In this document: positions 12,580 through 15,055 of the stretch, in pieces
Numbering within the stretch: the first letter of the stretch is position 1
How the letters are laid out: each line of letters starts with the position of its first letter
Source: UBA1081 sp964495345
GTDB taxonomy: Bacteria; Bacillota; Clostridia; Oscillospirales; Acutalibacteraceae
Direction of reading: 5' to 3'
Assembly (NCBI GenBank): GCA_964495345.1
Contig: CAZBVV010000036.1
Span: 1 to 15,055, forward strand
DNA: 15,055 nt
Position numbers and translations under genes: made by a program
Notes under the pieces: generated by a model
Databases searched by the model: none
What the model was told of the DNA's origin: nothing
What the model saw: the letters and a program-made list of their open reading frames with translations, nothing else

Positions 12580-14580
12580 TTATCCGATTGGTTCGAGAGT
12601 TATAATTATCTCTGCTTTTCTGACATTTTCAAGCTTTACGGTAAGCTTCTGAATGTCGCTGTATTCTTCGTCATATTCCCATGTCCCCTTTAACCGTTCC
12701 GTTTTCATAACAGTAAAGTTTCCGTCTGCAAGTGAAGTGGCTTTCATCTTTTTGTCACCAATAGTCAGAATCGCCGTTTTTCCGTCTTCTGAAATATCAA
12801 TTTCAGCTTTTGTATGCATAAACCAATAAATATCACTTTTTACAATACATCTGACATTATCGGTAATTTTAAGAGAAGTATAACCGTCATAAAGTTCAAA
12901 ATCTCTTACAACTTTTACAGCACCGTTCATACGGTATGCATCTGTCATATCAAGAGAGCAAAATCCGCCGCCGTCACGAGGTTCAAAATGAGTAAATTCG
13001 CTTTCGGCAAGAACATACTGATCTTCGAGTGTCATATTGGGATTTATAACAAGAGTATTTTGTCCTTCGGCACGTTTGGAGTAGTTTTTCCATCTTCCGC
13101 CTGTCGGAGTGTTAAGGAAATAGCCCGGTGCATCATAGGAACCCGGCCCCAATTCCTCAGCCCATCTTACACCCATTGAATCAAACACAAAGGTACCGAT
13201 ATCAAGATCACCGTGATTTATAAAATTGTAGCCACCCTTGATACCCGCAAAGGTTGCATTTTCATCAAGATAAGCACTTCTCATAAGCACCATTTCCTGA
13301 CCTGCATCAGAAAGAAGACAAAGACTCAGCGGTTCATCAGAAAAATCTGAGCTTTCGGCAGTATATTCTCTGTTATACCAAAGCAACGAAAGTGCATTAT
13401 CTTTGCCGTTTCCGTTTCTTTCCGTATTTTCCGAAAGATCCGGCGTAAACTCACCCGTTTCATCCCACATCTGATAACAGGACAGCAAAGGTGTATCATA
13501 CTCATCGGCATACCAATGAAGTGACGGAGAAAAGCACATTCTTGCCTTATTGTCACCAAAATTGAATACACCTGTGGGAGTCGTGATATATACCGGAAAT
13601 TTGCCAAGCTCCTTAAAGCCGTCAATTTCACTCATGCCGTAATCCGTACCAAAGAAATTCTTTGAAGTTGCCACAAAATTAACTATAGCATTCATTCCTG
13701 ACTGACTGTAACCGGGTCCCTCTGCATAAACACCGTCGGGAGTAAAACTTTCAAAGGCTATGGGCATATTTTTATAGCACATAGAGAGAAATTCCGCAGC
13801 CCCTTCCCTATCATAACTTGAAAAAGTCATACAAGCAACGCCTATACCGCTGTAGCAGATACTGTTCCAGTTGTTCTTTGACCATGTGAACCAATGATTG
13901 TCATCAAGAGCAGAGTTGATAGCATAGCTCCATGTTTTTTCTGCAAGAAGATTTTTAAAATCTTCTGTGAGGTAGTCGAAAAACCAATCGTAGCCGATGG
14001 ACACAGCAAATGCCATTTCAGCCGTTGCAAGAAAATGGGACGTGCACCAGTCTTCGTAGCTGCACACCTTTTCAAGTTCTGCCTTTGCCCTTTGGGCATA
14101 TTTTTCATCACCCGTTATCTGCCATGCATAACCTAAAATAATCATTCGGTTAATGACCTCACGTGATATAGGCAGAATGCTGTCCTCTTCATCAAGCACA
14201 TAATCCATAGTCGGATAAATACTCAAATCAAGAAGTGCATCTGCATTAGAAAGAACATAGCCTGTCAATTTTTCGGTATAAACTGTGAACTTTTTTGATT
14301 TGTATTCTTCTTTTACTTTTTCAAAATCAGCTATATCAGCGAGAATGAAAGGATGAGAATTTTTTTCTTCTGCCTTTAACAACGCCTCTTTAAGCTCATT
14401 TTTATCGGGAAAATCCGGGTTTATGTCAAGACTTAAATAATCAATACCCACATTAACCATATCAGGTATAACGGCAAAATAAGGCACGATATTCGTAATT
14501 CCCAAAACAATAACAAGAGTTATTGAAATTACAATTCCTGACAGAGTTTTTTTACCCTTGGATAAATCAGATAAAATCAT
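12580..14580 (-). CDS. Heparinase II/III-family protein, membrane-anchored
   Basis: This 666-aa protein begins with a short cytosolic segment and one hydrophobic helix (about 13-38), which suggests a signal anchor with the catalytic part outside. The helical domain holds a DWF segment (198-200), NNW (236-238) and PDGVYAEGPGY (281-291, Y291 a likely catalytic Tyr). The C-terminal beta-sandwich has the hallmark NHGDLDIGTF (455-464), with H456 and a nearby Trp-Ala-Glu-Glu-Leu-Gly segment, then RAEGQNTL (503-510). Family members are uronic-acid polysaccharide lyases that beta-eliminate heparin, chondroitin, alginate or related chains. The polymer is not predictable from the sequence. It is transcribed toward the operon and shares its terminator, but has its own promoter. 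It could release unsaturated uronides for the GPH symporter; that link is only positional. Confidence 0.85.
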   Translation of the reverse strand: MILSDLSKGKKTLSGIVISITLVIVLGITNIVPYFAVIPDMVNVGIDYLSLDINPDFPDKNELKEALLKAEEKNSHPFILADIADFEKVKEEYKSKKFTVYTEKLTGYVLSNADALLDLSIYPTMDYVLDEEDSILPISREVINRMIILGYAWQITGDEKYAQRAKAELEKVCSYEDWCTSHFLATAEMAFAVSIGYDWFFDYLTEDFKNLLAEKTWSYAINSALDDNHWFTWSKNNWNSICYSGIGVACMTFSSYDREGAAEFLSMCYKNMPIAFESFTPDGVYAEGPGYSQSGMNAIVNFVATSKNFFGTDYGMSEIDGFKELGKFPVYITTPTGVFNFGDNKARMCFSPSLHWYADEYDTPLLSCYQMWDETGEFTPDLSENTERNGNGKDNALSLLWYNREYTAESSDFSDEPLSLCLLSDAGQEMVLMRSAYLDENATFAGIKGGYNFINHGDLDIGTFVFDSMGVRWAEELGPGSYDAPGYFLNTPTGGRWKNYSKRAEGQNTLVINPNMTLEDQYVLAESEFTHFEPRDGGGFCSLDMTDAYRMNGAVKVVRDFELYDGYTSLKITDNVRCIVKSDIYWFMHTKAEIDISEDGKTAILTIGDKKMKATSLADGNFTVMKTERLKGTWEYDEEYSDIQKLTVKLENVRKAEIIITLEPIG

Positions 14581-14610
14581 AATTTTTCTCTCTTTTTAAG
14601 AATGATTGGT

Positions 14611-14628
14611 CATTGAATCAAATCAATG
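14611..14628. promoter_or_regulatory. Inverted repeat in the heparinase-like gene leader, possible operator
   Basis: CATTGAATCAAATCAATG is an 18-bp inverted repeat with 6-bp arms (14611-14616 and 14623-14628). It lies just downstream of the predicted transcription start of the minus-strand gene, where a repressor would block transcription. No known operator family is matched. Confidence 0.4.
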
Positions 14629-14637
14629 CCTAATAAA

Positions 14638-14666
14638 ATAATAACATTACACACGAAAAAAATCAA
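14638..14666 (-). promoter_or_regulatory. Extended -10 promoter of the heparinase-like gene
   Basis: On the minus strand TTGATT (14661-14666) and TATTAT (14638-14643) are separated by 17 bases. A TG lies one base upstream of the -10, forming an extended element. The leader to ATG 14580 would be about 50 nt and contains an 18-bp inverted repeat. The ribosome site (AGAGAG) is weak. Confidence 0.65.
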
Positions 14667-14678
14667 TAATGTTTTATT

Positions 14679-14725
14679 CAACCCGACAGGTTGAGTAAGT
14701 ATCGCAGTCTACTCAGAACTTTTTT
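14679..14725 (+). other. Overlapping small hairpins with a T tract upstream of the collagen-like gene
   Basis: CAACC (14679-14683) can pair with GGTTG (14689-14693). TGAGTA (14692-14697) can pair with TACTCA (14710-14715) and is followed by a run of six T (14720-14725). The two stems share bases, so they are mutually exclusive. The second resembles a terminator. It could be a leader attenuator, a block to antisense read-through from the heparinase-like gene, or chance. Confidence 0.3.
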
Positions 14726-14826
14726 ATTTAATTTCGTACATATACCATACACACAAACACACATCTCACACAATCTTATATAAGTTCTCGGTAGCACAAT
14801 ATCTCCTAACAGCATATTATGTCTTT

Positions 14827-14834
14827 GGGAGGTG
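14827..14834 (+). promoter_or_regulatory. Strong ribosome site that fixes a TTG start
   Basis: GGGAGGTG lies six bases before TTG 14841. A nearby ATG (the one in CAGATGG) opens a frame that stops after three codons, so the TTG frame is the translated one. Confidence 0.75.
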
Positions 14835-14840
14835 AAAATA

Positions 14841-15055
14841 TTGCTCAGATGGAAATTTTATAATAATAACAATAATAACTATCATCAGAACGATGACACA
14901 AATTACAGCGAAAACAATTGTGATACCGAGAACAGCAGTTGTGACTGTTGTCATCAAAAATCTTCCTGTACCGATGAGTGTTCCTGCGACTGTGATTGTT
15001 CAAAATGCCCACCCGGTCCTCAAGGCCCCGTTGGTCCTCAGGGTCCCGTTGGTCC
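14841..15055 (+). CDS. Collagen-like protein with cysteine-rich head (5' part only)
   Basis: The first 71 codons are present and the gene runs off the window. The start is TTG, set by a strong GGGAGGTG site. The predicted chain begins MLRWKFY, then six Asn (8-13), then a Ser/Asn/Asp-rich stretch. Ten Cys follow between residues 27 and 56 (C27, 34, 36, 37, 43, 47, 49, 51, 53, 56). From residue 59 it becomes a Gly-X-Y repeat, GPQGPVGPQGPVGP, which is collagen-like. There is no signal peptide, which fits BclA-like exosporium or other spore-surface proteins of Firmicutes rather than a standard secreted protein. Such proteins trimerise through the G-X-Y stalk. The Cys head may cross-link or bind metal; that is inference. 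No clear sigma-70 promoter is seen upstream. Confidence 0.75.
   Translation, partial: MLRWKFYNNNNNNYHQNDDTNYSENNCDTENSSCDCCHQKSSCTDECSCDCDCSKCPPGPQGPVGPQGPVG

Noticed and set aside
14692..14725. Riboswitch before the collagen-like gene
   Set aside because: Only two short stems and a T tract are visible. No known riboswitch core could be recognised, so it is kept as an unexplained hairpin.

Overview
The window looks like chromosomal DNA from a low-GC, anaerobic gut- or rumen-type Clostridia (Firmicutes). The basis is the AT-rich intergenic DNA, strong GGAGG-type ribosome sites, a heavy load of flavin and radical-free reductive enzymes, a GPH sugar symporter, a heparinase II/III protein and a spore-surface-like collagen-repeat protein. 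No 16S, tRNA, phage, IS element or CRISPR array was seen, so the genus cannot be named from this sequence.

Left part (1-2218), minus-strand units. A decayed minus-strand coding remnant sits at the left edge. A strong hairpin terminator follows. Next come a 240-aa PhlG/phloretin-hydrolase-type C-C hydrolase with its own consensus promoter, and a secreted His/Cys-rich protein of three near-identical 61-aa repeats, also with its own promoter.

Centre (2219-12468), one plus-strand operon of eight tightly packed genes. Spacings are 4-nt and 14-nt overlaps or gaps of up to 17 nt. In order: Old Yellow Enzyme-like reductase with an Fe-S cysteine motif, SDR dehydrogenase, SdhA-like FAD flavoprotein, GPH cation:sugar symporter, TIM-barrel sugar isomerase/epimerase-like protein, D-2-hydroxyacid dehydrogenase, cytoplasmic GH3 glycosidase, and alpha/beta hydrolase. 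It ends at a perfect 11-bp hairpin terminator. The set reads as import of a small glycoside or uronide, intracellular cleavage by GH3 and the esterase-like hydrolase, then redox remodelling of the sugar or aglycone by two flavoenzymes and two NAD(P)-dependent dehydrogenases. No sugar kinase, aldolase or regulator lies in the operon. Several enzymes carry non-standard residues at the usual substrate or metal positions, so the real substrate is open. This operon is the best candidate here for an undescribed pathway.

Right part (12580-15055). A convergent, membrane-anchored heparinase II/III-family protein shares the terminator with the operon and has an extended -10 promoter with a nearby inverted repeat. 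Divergent from it, and cut by the window end, is the start of a collagen-like protein with a cysteine-dense head and a TTG start.

Three start codons were set from ribosome sites rather than from the longest frame: ATG 8327, ATG 11428 and TTG 14841.
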